Source: a virus. Taken from it: 35,190 nt of DNA. This document shows positions 13,737-19,316 of the stretch, one piece after another; position 1 is the first letter of the stretch; the number at the start of each line of letters is the position of its first letter. The position numbers and the translations under genes were made by a program. The notes beneath the pieces are model-generated. The model made no database searches and was not told the origin of the DNA. It was given only the letters and a program-made list of their open reading frames with translations. The stretch is taken from the IMG/VR virus record IMGVR_UViG_3300020442_000003, positions 1-35,190 of that record; one strand, 5' to 3'.

Positions 13737-13993
13737 TTTAAATACTCAATCTTTTTAACTACGCAACGTGGATATGCAGTGACGTTTCCAATTGATAGTT
13801 TATTTCCATCAAAACTAAAGGAACTGAAGATCTTAATTACTTTAGAATCTCTATAATATAGGTAACCAATATCCTCACACCAGCTGAACGTAAAATCATC
13901 TACGTCAGATAAATCATCATACCATTGACTTGAACTGCAAATATCCTGCCAAATTACCTTAACTCGTTTATATTTTAATTTATTTTTAACCAT
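13733..13993 (-). CDS. Conserved small phage protein of unknown function
   Basis: An 86-residue protein with a beta-rich pattern: KRVKVIWQDICSSSQWYDDL, then CEDIGYLYYRDSKVIKIFSSF, then AYPRCVVKKIEYL. The VxWxDxxSxxxW...C...GYLxxDxxVxxIxSS...PRxVVxxIexL layout recurs in phages of many hosts without a known role. The start is set by GGAAGGAAA directly before the ATG. It is the first gene of the leftward insert and is divergent from the exonuclease gene. Confidence 0.7.
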   Translation of the reverse strand: MVKNKLKYKRVKVIWQDICSSSQWYDDLSDVDDFTFSWCEDIGYLYYRDSKVIKIFSSFSFDGNKLSIGNVTAYPRCVVKKIEYLK

Positions 13994-14002
13994 TTTCCTT
14001 CC

Positions 14003-14052
14003 GTTATATACCTTAAATAAGCATTGACAATAGCCAAAAACATCAATATTAA
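14003..14052. promoter_or_regulatory. Candidate overlapping divergent promoters sharing a -35 box
   Basis: Rightward: TTGACA at 14024-14029, a 17-bp spacer, TATTAA at 14047-14052. Leftward: TTGTCA (complement of 14025-14030), a 16-bp spacer, TATAAC (complement of 14003-14008). The two -35 boxes share the bases TTGACAA. The rightward match is good. The leftward start site would fall at or after the ribosome binding site of the leftward gene, so that half is weak. Confidence 0.5.
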
Positions 14053-14062
14053 CTTACAAAAA

Positions 14063-14977
14063 ATGGATAGAAAAAAAATAAAAAAAGCATTCTCAATTTT
14101 TAATGGTGGTGAAGGTTTGGATCATTGGTCCTACTCATCGACCAGTACACCTTTCGCAAAAAATATAATCTCATACTCATTCCCTCAAGAAGTTAGAAGG
14201 AAGTTTCCATTTAGATACAAAGCAAACTTTGGTAACCTAGTTAATAATGTGGTCCAAAGATTGTTAGCAGATGTTTTATATAAAACTAAAACAATAAAAG
14301 AAACAGAATGGGAGAGAGATATAAAAGTTTGTTTCGATAATGAATTAAAAATTATAAATCAAAATCCACCTGTAGATGAAAAAGATAAATACGGCAGGGA
14401 AGCAATGATTAGATTTGCGATGGATTGTATTCCAATTACAAAACAAGTCGTAAAAAAAATTGTTCGTAAAGAAAAATTAGTTTGCGAAAGATATGTTGAA
14501 CTAAAAGAATTTGATATGATTAAACATATACTTGGTCGTATCGATTATGAAACTAAAACAAAATTTATAGAATTAAAAACTAAACCACCTAATTTAAAAA
14601 AGGTTAAAGGTAAAGAAGAGTGGAACATGGTAACTCAAGAGCTGCCAACTGAACCCACAATTGAAAACCTAACACAGACTTCATTCTACTACATGGCAAC
14701 AAAAAAGAAACCATACTTAGTTTATGTAAATGATAAAGAGTATGTCATCTTTGATCAAAGTCATGAGTTAATGAAGGATGATCATTTGAAACATCTTTAT
14801 TACAAAATGATAGATAAGATTTTGTTATGGGAAAGAATGATTATGTTCTGCGAAGGTGACATAGAGAAGTTAGCTGCTATGATGGAGCCACCAGAAATAA
14901 ATCATTTCTTTTATTATAAAGATTTAGCAGATGAGCAAAAACAACTAATCAATAAACTATGGGGTATAAAACTATGA
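14063..14977 (+). CDS. PD-(D/E)XK recombination exonuclease (RecB/Cas4-like)
   Basis: A 304-residue protein. The nuclease motif is clear: HILGRIDYETKTKFIELKTK carries Asp161 and Glu170-x-Lys172 (numbered from ATG 14063), followed by a TQTSFYYMATKK helix with the Gln typical of RecB-like nucleases. The N-terminus is basic. Paired with the downstream annealing protein, it would resect double-strand ends for recombination and concatemer formation. I chose ATG 14063: the in-frame TTG at 14024 is the -35 box of a good promoter, and no ribosome binding site favours it. The predicted message would be nearly leaderless. The last 4 bases overlap the next gene (ATGA). Confidence 0.8.
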   Translation: MDRKKIKKAFSIFNGGEGLDHWSYSSTSTPFAKNIISYSFPQEVRRKFPFRYKANFGNLVNNVVQRLLADVLYKTKTIKETEWERDIKVCFDNELKIINQNPPVDEKDKYGREAMIRFAMDCIPITKQVVKKIVRKEKLVCERYVELKEFDMIKHILGRIDYETKTKFIELKTKPPNLKKVKGKEEWNMVTQELPTEPTIENLTQTSFYYMATKKKPYLVYVNDKEYVIFDQSHELMKDDHLKHLYYKMIDKILLWERMIMFCEGDIEKLAAMMEPPEINHFFYYKDLADEQKQLINKLWGIKL

Positions 14978-15165
14978 GCATAGAAGATGCGATAAGAAAA
15001 GCATTAGATGATAAAGGTATAAATTTAAAAAAAGAAGTTGCCATTATATCTAATTGCAATTCTAATTATATAAGACCAAGAGTTAAAACTAAGCATGTAA
15101 AACATGCTCAGTTAGGTGGTAAAGTAAAAGATACAAAAAAACATAAAGGAGAAAACAATGAGTAA
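14974..15165 (+). CDS. 63-residue basic protein in the recombination operon
   Basis: ATG at 14974 overlaps the exonuclease stop (ATGA), which favours this start over a longer frame from 14959. The protein has an N-terminal helix (SIEDAIRKALDDKGINLKKEV) and a His/Lys-rich tail (RVKTKHVKHAQLGGKVKD). It may be a DNA-binding or exonuclease-associated factor. No family is recognised. Its stop overlaps the annealing protein start by 8 bases. Confidence 0.6.
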   Translation: MSIEDAIRKALDDKGINLKKEVAIISNCNSNYIRPRVKTKHVKHAQLGGKVKDTKKHKGENNE

Positions 15166-15829
15166 TCAAAACATGAAGATCTGGGATTTTTTAAGTAAAA
15201 CAAATCCAGAGTTCACTAAACCTTTTTCAAAGTTTGGTGGCAAAACATTAACAACGATAGATCCACATTATCAAATACAAATGATGACCAATGCGTTTGG
15301 TCCGGTAGGTAAGGGGTGGTCTTACCAAGTTGAATACAAATACTTAGACAAGTTAGTCTTTGCGGAAGTTTCAATTCAATATTTCTTAGACAACAAATGG
15401 TATGCATTTGGTCCAGTATCCTCTGTACAAAGTCTAGCAAAAAAGAATGGTGGTTTAGATGATGAAGCACCTAAGAAAGCTATGACGGATGCAATGACAA
15501 AAGCATTTAGTCACCTAGGTATGAGTGCGGATGTGTTCTTAGGAATGTTTGAAAACAATAAGTACGTTGAAGATTTGAAAAAAGAATTTTCACAAAAACA
15601 AAATTCTGTGGTGCAAACTACAGAACCTGCATACATGGATGACACTGTGGATGTAGATGAGATAAAAGCAGAGATCTCTGCTGCTAAAACTGAAAAACAA
15701 TTTTATGCAGTAAAGAATAAATTGAGACTCAAAGTTAATTATCTCAAAAACAATAACTTCAAAGCATACGAACAGATAAGGGATTATACTCGTAAGCATG
15801 AAGCAACACTAACCAATAATCAACAATAG
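15158..15829 (+). CDS. Rad52/ERF-like single-strand annealing protein
   Basis: A 223-residue protein. The first 125 residues carry the annealing-protein pattern: KIWDFLSKTNPEFTKPFSKFGG, then TIDPHYQIQMMTNAFGPVGKGW (about 32-53), a W-x-Y-x-V-E strand, AEVSIQYFLDNKWYAFGPVSS, and EAPKKAMTDAMTKAFSHLGMSADVFLG (about 102-128). The AxTDAxxKAxSHLG-x-xADVFxG block is diagnostic. The C-terminus is charged and helical, probably for partner binding. It would pair complementary strands resected by the nuclease at 14063-14977. A strong AAAGGAG precedes the start. Confidence 0.85.
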   Translation: MSNQNMKIWDFLSKTNPEFTKPFSKFGGKTLTTIDPHYQIQMMTNAFGPVGKGWSYQVEYKYLDKLVFAEVSIQYFLDNKWYAFGPVSSVQSLAKKNGGLDDEAPKKAMTDAMTKAFSHLGMSADVFLGMFENNKYVEDLKKEFSQKQNSVVQTTEPAYMDDTVDVDEIKAEISAAKTEKQFYAVKNKLRLKVNYLKNNNFKAYEQIRDYTRKHEATLTNNQQ

Positions 15830-15851
15830 TTGATATAACTAAGGAGACAAT

Positions 15852-16148
15852 ATGTCTGAACAATCAGAAAAAATATACATTAACCTAGTCAAGAACAAAG
15901 ATTGGAAGTCACCAAAAGATAAACTTCCTGTCTATGTTGGTCCAAAAAATATGAAGCATCCAGATAAGAACTGGACCATTGGAGTCAACATAAATGGTAA
16001 ATGGTATAATCAAGCTGCCTTTCCTGCGAAGGATCAAGACGGCAATGTCAAGGAAGGAGAGATGACAGTTATTCTTACACCAAGCGGAGCAAGTAAAAAT
16101 ACTATTGCAAATGCTTCTAGCGGTGGTAATAACGAATATACCTTTTAA
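15852..16148 (+). CDS. Small protein, possible single-strand DNA-binding protein
   Basis: A 98-residue, beta-rich protein: EKIYINLVKNKDW, KLPVYVGPKNMKHPDKNWTIGV, NINGKWYNQAAFPAKD and GEMTVILTPSGASKN. It ends with a flexible Gly/Ser/Asn stretch and an aromatic tip, NNEYTF. It lies immediately after the annealing gene with a strong AAGGAGACAAT leader. Beta-rich body, flexible tail and terminal Phe are SSB-like features, but the tail lacks the usual acids, so the SSB call is inference from context. It may instead be a cofactor of the annealing protein. Confidence 0.6.
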   Translation: MSEQSEKIYINLVKNKDWKSPKDKLPVYVGPKNMKHPDKNWTIGVNINGKWYNQAAFPAKDQDGNVKEGEMTVILTPSGASKNTIANASSGGNNEYTF

Positions 16149-16153
16149 CTTAG

Positions 16154-16216
16154 GCTAGAAGGTATCTAGCAGGGTGGGGTTTTTTTTCCCTTTCTATCGT
16201 TTTCCCCACTCTGCTA
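16154..16216 (+). promoter_or_regulatory. Two mutually exclusive hairpins between operon genes
   Basis: Hairpin A: GCTAGA (16154-16159) with TCTAGC (16165-16170). Hairpin B: 13-bp stem, 16167-16179 with 16204-16216, one G-T pair, 24-nt loop that begins with eight T. They share 16167-16170, so only one can form at a time. When A forms, the 8-T run lies 9 nt downstream, somewhat like a terminator. Confidence 0.6.
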
Positions 16217-16225
16217 AAAAAACTT

Positions 16226-16441
16226 ATGACAGATAATATTAAACAACCACCGCATTATACTCAGTATAAAATAGAGCCAATAGACTTTATTATTGCTAAT
16301 GATTTAGATTTTTGTACTGGAAACATAATTAAATATGTTTTGAGACATAACTTGAAAAATGGAGTAGAAGATCTTAAAAAAGCTAAACAGTATATAGATT
16401 TTCTAATAGAAAAAAAGATTGAAAAAAGTAAAAAAGTATGA
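16226..16441 (+). CDS. DUF3310 (T7 gp1.7-like region) protein
   Basis: A 71-residue protein with the DUF3310 pattern: QPPHYTQYKIEPIDFIIANDLDFCTGNIIKYVLRH (about 7-41) and LKKAKQYIDFLIEKK (about 50-64). The HY...IEPIDFI..N.L.F..GN.IKYV.R...K....DL.KAK.Y...L pattern is distinctive. In T7 the related region is part of gp1.7, a nucleotide kinase; the isolated short form is of unknown activity. It follows the double hairpin at 16154-16216 and its ATG has no good ribosome binding site. Its stop overlaps the next start (ATGA). Confidence 0.85.
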   Translation: MTDNIKQPPHYTQYKIEPIDFIIANDLDFCTGNIIKYVLRHNLKNGVEDLKKAKQYIDFLIEKKIEKSKKV

Positions 16442-16692
16442 CAAAATTTAGGCGAATTATCAATGGCAACTGTTCGTTTCAAATGATCGAACTATTTGAT
16501 GATGTAGAGAAGGCTACTGACCACAAAAATAATGGTGAGTTAGTAGAATGTAAGATCGATGATTTAAAAATTGATTTTACAAAAGTAAAAAAGGAGCATG
16601 ATGGAACAAATCCGATTGCGTCTGCAGAAGCTGAAGGATCAACAACAAAAGAAACACGAGAAGTATCTGGAAGCAAAACAGAAAGTAAATAA
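16438..16692 (+). CDS. Small unknown protein with Ser/Thr/Glu-rich tail
   Basis: An 84-residue protein coupled to the DUF3310 gene by ATGA overlap. The first 55 residues (KFRRIINGNCSFQMIELFDD, then an acidic helix and VECKIDDLKIDF) look structured. The last 30 (residues 55-84, rich in Ala, Glu, Ser and Thr) are low-complexity and coincide with the overlapping frame at 16601-16765. Selection on that frame may explain the odd tail. Family not recognised. Confidence 0.6.
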   Translation: MTKFRRIINGNCSFQMIELFDDVEKATDHKNNGELVECKIDDLKIDFTKVKKEHDGTNPIASAEAEGSTTKETREVSGSKTESK

Positions 16693-16765
16693 GTATCAAA
16701 AAGATTCTTATGCTTTACTTTGGAAAATCGAGCAGACAAAAGAAGAGTTAATGAGAACTAGATAA
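16601..16765 (+). CDS. 54-residue coiled-coil protein overlapping the preceding gene
   Basis: ATG at 16601 (or 16598) lies just after AAGGAG at 16591-16596 and reads to TAA at 16763-16765. The protein begins MEQIRLRLQKLKDQQQKKHE and continues as one long charged helix with regular Leu/Ala spacing (KYQKDSYALLWKIEQTKEEL). It overlaps the previous gene by 92 bases in a different frame. The ribosome binding site and helix pattern support it being real. Confidence 0.55.
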   Translation: MEQIRLRLQKLKDQQQKKHEKYLEAKQKVNKYQKDSYALLWKIEQTKEELMRTR

Positions 16766-16813
16766 TCATTAACTTTATAATTGAAAAAAACGTAAACAAA
16801 CTGTAGGGGATCT

Positions 16814-17350
16814 ATGACCATAAACGTAAGTCAACACTATCAAAAGCACATAAAAAAATTAAATAACAATCACTTTATATATAAAGTTAAGAAAGCGTTT
16901 TACCTTCTTACGAGCCAAGAAGAAAGATTATATGAGGTAGGGTTCTCAGAAGGATTTCTTTATGCTGCGGATCTCCTACAGAAAAATCAACCAATTGTAG
17001 ATAGTAATTTAAAAAGAAAGATTGGCGTTAAATATAAAAGCGCAAACATGGAAACTGTAAACAAAGCTATCGATAGAGTTTGCAAAATATGTTTAGTGAG
17101 TAAGCATGACATTTTTAGTAAAGGTAGAACTAGAGATGTTGTTAGAGCAAGAAGCATTCTTTATAATTTATTACATGAAAGTTATAACATTAGTATCTCA
17201 TCTATGAGTCGAGTCTTTAATCAAGACCATACAACAATCATTCACTCTTTAAGAAACAAAGAAGATAAAAGAAATTATTGGAGTGCAGAAAATACTATCT
17301 GGGATGAGTTTAAAAAACTACAAGAAGAAGATCTACAAGATCAAGCGTAA
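16814..17350 (+). CDS. DnaA domain IV-like DNA-binding protein without the ATPase domain
   Basis: A 178-residue protein whose residues about 84-152 match the C-terminal DNA-binding domain of bacterial DnaA: AIDRVCKICLVSKHDIFSKG, then RTRDVVRARSILYNLLHES, and SSMSRVFNQDHTTIIHSLRN. The RxRxVVxARxIxxxLLxE helix and the DHTT motif (138-141) are signature features that read DnaA boxes. The AAA+ domain is absent. The N-terminal 80 residues are a separate helical region (SQEERLYEVGFSEGFLYAADLL). It may redirect host DnaA/DnaB to the phage origin or compete with host DnaA; either is inference. AGGGGATCT precedes ATG. The 3' end overlaps the convergent gene by 10 bases. Confidence 0.85.
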   Translation: MTINVSQHYQKHIKKLNNNHFIYKVKKAFYLLTSQEERLYEVGFSEGFLYAADLLQKNQPIVDSNLKRKIGVKYKSANMETVNKAIDRVCKICLVSKHDIFSKGRTRDVVRARSILYNLLHESYNISISSMSRVFNQDHTTIIHSLRNKEDKRNYWSAENTIWDEFKKLQEEDLQDQA

Positions 17351-17589
17351 CTTCTATACTTTCTAACTTTAGAAGCTATAGATTTAGGTTGTTTACTAAA
17401 TTGTTTACCAGATCTTTTAGCACGTCTTTTTGCTGCAGTAGTTCTAGCATACTCTGAAGCAGATAAACTTTTTATTGCTGCGCTTGGTAAATATCTTTCT
17501 CCAGTAACACTAGATTTTTTTCCAGACTTGGTTCTCCATTTCTGTTTACCCCAAGCCTTTAAACTTCTTTGTCTTTTAGATAGTGCCAT
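17341..17589 (-). CDS. Small basic marine-phage protein (KAWGKQKWRTKSGK type)
   Basis: An 82-residue protein, about one third Lys/Arg. It has SLKAWGKQKWRTKSGKKSS, TGERYLPSAAIKSLSASEY and KQFSKQPKSIASKVRKYR. These segments are highly characteristic of a widespread short protein family in environmental phages and some large viruses. I believe it is catalogued as a DUF (perhaps DUF5872) but cannot verify that. Its charge suits nucleic acid binding. Last gene of the late block; its end overlaps the DnaA-domain gene by 10 bases tail to tail. Confidence 0.75.
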   Translation of the reverse strand: MALSKRQRSLKAWGKQKWRTKSGKKSSVTGERYLPSAAIKSLSASEYARTTAAKRRAKRSGKQFSKQPKSIASKVRKYRSYA

Positions 17590-17768
17590 TATCTGTAACC
17601 GCCACCTTTAGCTTTATAAGTCTTAGCAAGTAACTGAGCCTTTCTTGCAGACCATTGACCTGCAGCTGTACCCATAGTTTTACGAGCCTTGATTGAGTTA
17701 AATAATCTTTTTCTTAAACCCGGTTTAGTATAGTTACCGGCTTTGTTGACACTACTTTTTTTTGCCAT
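17589..17768 (-). CDS. Small basic marine-phage protein (SSVNKAGNYTKP type)
   Basis: ATG at 17768 to TAA at 17591-17589, 59 residues, coupled to the next gene by TAATG overlap. The sequence MAKKSSVNKAGNYTKPGLRK continues RLFNSIKA and ends GQWSARKAQLLAKTYK-AKGGGYR. The pattern (NxAGNYTKPxxRKRLFxxIKA...PGQWSARKAQLLAxxYKxxGGGY) is very common in phages as a stand-alone short protein. Function unknown, but the charge suggests nucleic acid contact. Confidence 0.75.
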   Translation of the reverse strand: MAKKSSVNKAGNYTKPGLRKRLFNSIKARKTMGTAAGQWSARKAQLLAKTYKAKGGGYR

Positions 17769-17859
17769 ACATTTTCATACCTTTTTTCTTTGCGTATGCT
17801 TTTGCTTTTTTCTTACCAGCTGGGGTATAGCTGAACTTCTTTTTTCCGACCATTGGCAT
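17752..17859 (-). CDS. 35-residue Lys-rich protein (MPMVGKKKF type)
   Basis: ATG at 17859 to TAG at 17754-17752. It begins MPMVGKKKFSYTPAGKKKAK, followed by another 15 mostly Lys/Ala/Gly residues; nearly half the chain is Lys. Very short proteins with this MPMVGKKKFxYTxxGK start occur in many tailed phages. It overlaps both neighbours (47 bases with the zinc-ribbon gene, 17 with the next). Possibly protamine-like. Confidence 0.65.
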   Translation of the reverse strand: MPMVGKKKFSYTPAGKKKAKAYAKKKGMKMYGKKK

Positions 17860-18049
17860 TTTGTTTCTCCTTTAATTTACGTTCACAATAATTGTCAAAA
17901 CAAGAACCATCCTTCCCATCATGACAAAAATATTTCTTAGTTGCAGTTATAATCCATCCCCCTTCATTACTCAATAGTTCTTTGTTACATTCTTCACAAA
18001 CACCACAGAGTCTTACTATGTTTTTTTTATTCCATCCTTTTTTTTTCAT
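17813..18049 (-). CDS. Zinc-ribbon-like small protein
   Basis: A 78-residue protein started at ATG 18049, coupled to the preceding stop (TAATG). It contains CGVCEECNKELL, then WIITATKKYFCHDGKDGSC and FDNYCERKLKE. Cys pairs of the CxxC...C...CxxxxC form suggest one or two zinc sites. It could be an RNA or DNA-binding ribbon. The last 47 bases overlap the next gene. No named family is certain. Confidence 0.65.
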   Translation of the reverse strand: MKKKGWNKKNIVRLCGVCEECNKELLSNEGGWIITATKKYFCHDGKDGSCFDNYCERKLKEKQNANGRKKEVQLYPSW

Positions 18050-18300
18050 TAACAATTCCAAGCACGAAGTGCTTTATTAATTCTACTATTAGGATTTCTT
18101 GCAGTTTTAGCTGAAGTTAATTTCTTTTTCATGCCTTTCATCCTCGCACAGAAACTGGCTCTTCTTTTGTTACCAACTTTTTTACTTGGTGCTTTTAGAT
18201 TGCCACCAGTAGCTTTGTTGTAAGCACGTCTACCTCTAGCGTTTAATCCACCTTTAGGATTCTTTCCTGCTTTACGTTGCCATAATGGTGTCTTTGCCAT
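18049..18300 (-). CDS. Small basic protein, DUF6321-like
   Basis: An 83-residue protein: LWQRKAGKNPKGGLNARGRR, then KATGGNLKAPSKK, RASFCARMKGMKKKLT and SRINKALRAWNC. This pattern (KxGKNPxGGLNAxGRxxYNxATGGxLKAP...SFCARMxGM...PxSRINxALRxWxC) is widespread in phages and bacteria and I recall it as DUF6321. Function unknown; the strong charge and fixed Cys positions suggest nucleic acid binding. It belongs to the run of short basic genes after the lysis cassette. Confidence 0.78.
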   Translation of the reverse strand: MAKTPLWQRKAGKNPKGGLNARGRRAYNKATGGNLKAPSKKVGNKRRASFCARMKGMKKKLTSAKTARNPNSRINKALRAWNC

Positions 18301-18302
18301 AA

Positions 18303-18512
18303 TTACTCCAGTATAAGTGATTTGATAGATTTTTCACCCATATAAATTTCTGTTTCTGCCATAGATTTAATACATTGATACTCTATATTTTTTGACGCAC
18401 CTCTTGAAGCAAGTCTTTTACCTTTAAGACAATCACTCATAGAGTCTTGTATTCTATGCTCCTTGATCTCTCCATTAACTATTAATAAAAGTGCTATAAC
18501 AATTTCCTGCAT
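18303..18512 (-). CDS. Small exported-looking protein
   Basis: A 69-residue protein with a hydrophobic N-terminus (MQEIVIALLLIVNGEI) that could be a short signal or anchor, then a charged stretch and two cysteines (SDCLKGKRLAS, YQCIKSMAET) that may form a disulfide outside the cytoplasm. It sits between the coiled-coil membrane protein and the basic-protein run, so a lysis-related or envelope role is possible. It overlaps the preceding gene's stop by one base. No family is certain. Confidence 0.6.
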   Translation of the reverse strand: MQEIVIALLLIVNGEIKEHRIQDSMSDCLKGKRLASRGASKNIEYQCIKSMAETEIYMGEKSIKSLILE

Positions 18513-18883
18513 TAGTGTGTACCATTTGTATATTTCATTTCTCTACTAGCATCTTTTAATTTTTCAATATCATTCAATGCTTTTTCTAATTGTTTTTCTA
18601 CATGCTCTAGCATGACTTGATTGTGTATGTTCTTATCTAAAAGTTCTTGATGTTTCTCTACAGTTTCGTAAAGATCTTCCAATAATAAAAATTGTTCTTT
18701 ATCTACTGTAGTTTGTTCACTAGCTTTTAATAAATCTGCATTCATTAATTCTCTAGAAGTTTCAAGTGAAGTAAGTCTAGCAGTGATCTCAGTGTAAGCA
18801 AAGATACCCATAGCAACACCAATGATAATACCAACCATATTTTTAATTGGCATAGCAACAGATGTATTCTCACTTAACTTCAT
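18512..18883 (-). CDS. Membrane-anchored coiled-coil protein of the lysis region
   Basis: A 123-residue protein. After a polar start (MKLSENTSVAMPIKN), residues about 16-34 form one membrane helix (MVGIIIGVAMGIFAYTEI), followed by about 80 residues of charged coiled coil (LTSLETSRELMNADLLK...VEKQLEKALNDIEKLKDASR). The MKLSENTSVxMPxKN start is shared by many marine and freshwater phages. Topology (short inside tail, one helix, long coiled coil outside) is like inner-membrane spanins, but no partner lipoprotein is seen, so spanin is only one option. Confidence 0.68.
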   Translation of the reverse strand: MKLSENTSVAMPIKNMVGIIIGVAMGIFAYTEITARLTSLETSRELMNADLLKASEQTTVDKEQFLLLEDLYETVEKHQELLDKNIHNQVMLEHVEKQLEKALNDIEKLKDASREMKYTNGTH

Positions 18884-18978
18884 TTCTTTTTCTTCCTTCT
18901 AGGAAAAAATATTTTATCAAGATGTTCTGCAAATCTATCAAGTGCAGCAAAACAATTATATAAAAATTTATCAATCAC
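18880..18978 (-). CDS. 32-residue protein of the lysis region
   Basis: The start is GTG at 18978, overlapping the preceding stop (GTGA), and the stop overlaps the next ATG (ATGA). The sequence MIDKFLYNCFAALDRFAEHL continues DKIFFPRRKKKK. It is an amphipathic helix with a six-residue basic tail at the C-terminus. I recall short MIDKFLYxCFxxLDxFxEHIxxxFFPRRKKKK proteins from related phages, which supports this short gene. Peripheral membrane association is likely. Confidence 0.62.
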   Translation of the reverse strand: MIDKFLYNCFAALDRFAEHLDKIFFPRRKKKK

Positions 18979-19118
18979 ATTCCACCTCTATTCTTAGCTT
19001 TCCAAGATCTTTTTCTGTGCTTATTCATACTACTCATTTTTGGTCTACGACCAATACTTGTTTTCTTAGGTATCCTTTCATGCGGTAGCTTATCAAGATC
19101 GAACTTTTTTTTTGCCAT
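18975..19118 (-). CDS. 47-residue basic protein
   Basis: ATG at 19118 is preferred over an upstream frame from 19157, because MAKKK is preceded by GAAGAAGAGAT. The protein is very basic: DLDKLPHERIPKKTSIGRRP, then a KHRKRSWKAKNRGGM end. The beginning 'MAKKKFDLDKLPHERIPKKTSIGRRP' layout is familiar from small phage proteins near lysis genes. It overlaps the preceding gene by 26 bases. Function unknown. Confidence 0.65.
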   Translation of the reverse strand: MAKKKFDLDKLPHERIPKKTSIGRRPKMSSMNKHRKRSWKAKNRGGM

Positions 19119-19218
19119 ATCTCTTCTTCCTTTTCTTCTTACCTGTTTGTTGCGCAAGAAGTGTAGGCTTCTTTCTACTGTATTGCGATACCATCATTGT
19201 AGGTGCTTGATGACTCAT
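19093..19218 (-). CDS. 41-residue basic protein
   Basis: ATG at 19218 follows the tiny membrane gene's stop by two bases and reads to TGA at 19095-19093. It begins MSHQAPTMMVSQYSRKKPTL and ends in a run of Lys and Arg (GKKKRKKRYGKKKVRS). It would bind nucleic acid or membrane. The tight coupling on both sides supports it, but its short, low-complexity end makes confidence moderate. Confidence 0.55.
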   Translation of the reverse strand: MSHQAPTMMVSQYSRKKPTLLAQQTGKKKRKKRYGKKKVRS

Positions 19219-19220
19219 TA

Positions 19221-19316
19221 CTATATAATTATTGCAATGATTAAAATGACAACAGCAACTGCAATTGCTTTCTTATGTTCTGCCACAAAATGTGGGATAT
19301 GTTCTTTTAAGTTCAT
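19221..19316 (-). CDS. 31-residue single-helix membrane protein
   Basis: ATG at 19316 overlaps the upstream stop (ATGA) and is preceded by an ideal AAAGGAGG at proper distance, all inside the end of the holin-like gene. The chain is MNLKEHIPHFVAEHKKAIAV followed by AVVILIIAIII, so the C-terminal 15 or so residues form one membrane helix. The ideal ribosome binding site makes strong translation likely. It may be a small holin or antiholin. Confidence 0.7.
   Translation of the reverse strand: MNLKEHIPHFVAEHKKAIAVAVVILIIAIII

Noticed and set aside
14024-14062. TTG at 14024 as the exonuclease start
   Set aside because: TTGACA at this position is a good -35 box with a TATTAA 17 bp on; no ribosome binding site precedes it, and an ATG lies 39 bases downstream.
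17743-17940. Rightward Cys/Phe-rich 65-residue frame
   Set aside because: Antisense of Lys-rich small genes; Lys codons read backward give Phe/Leu.
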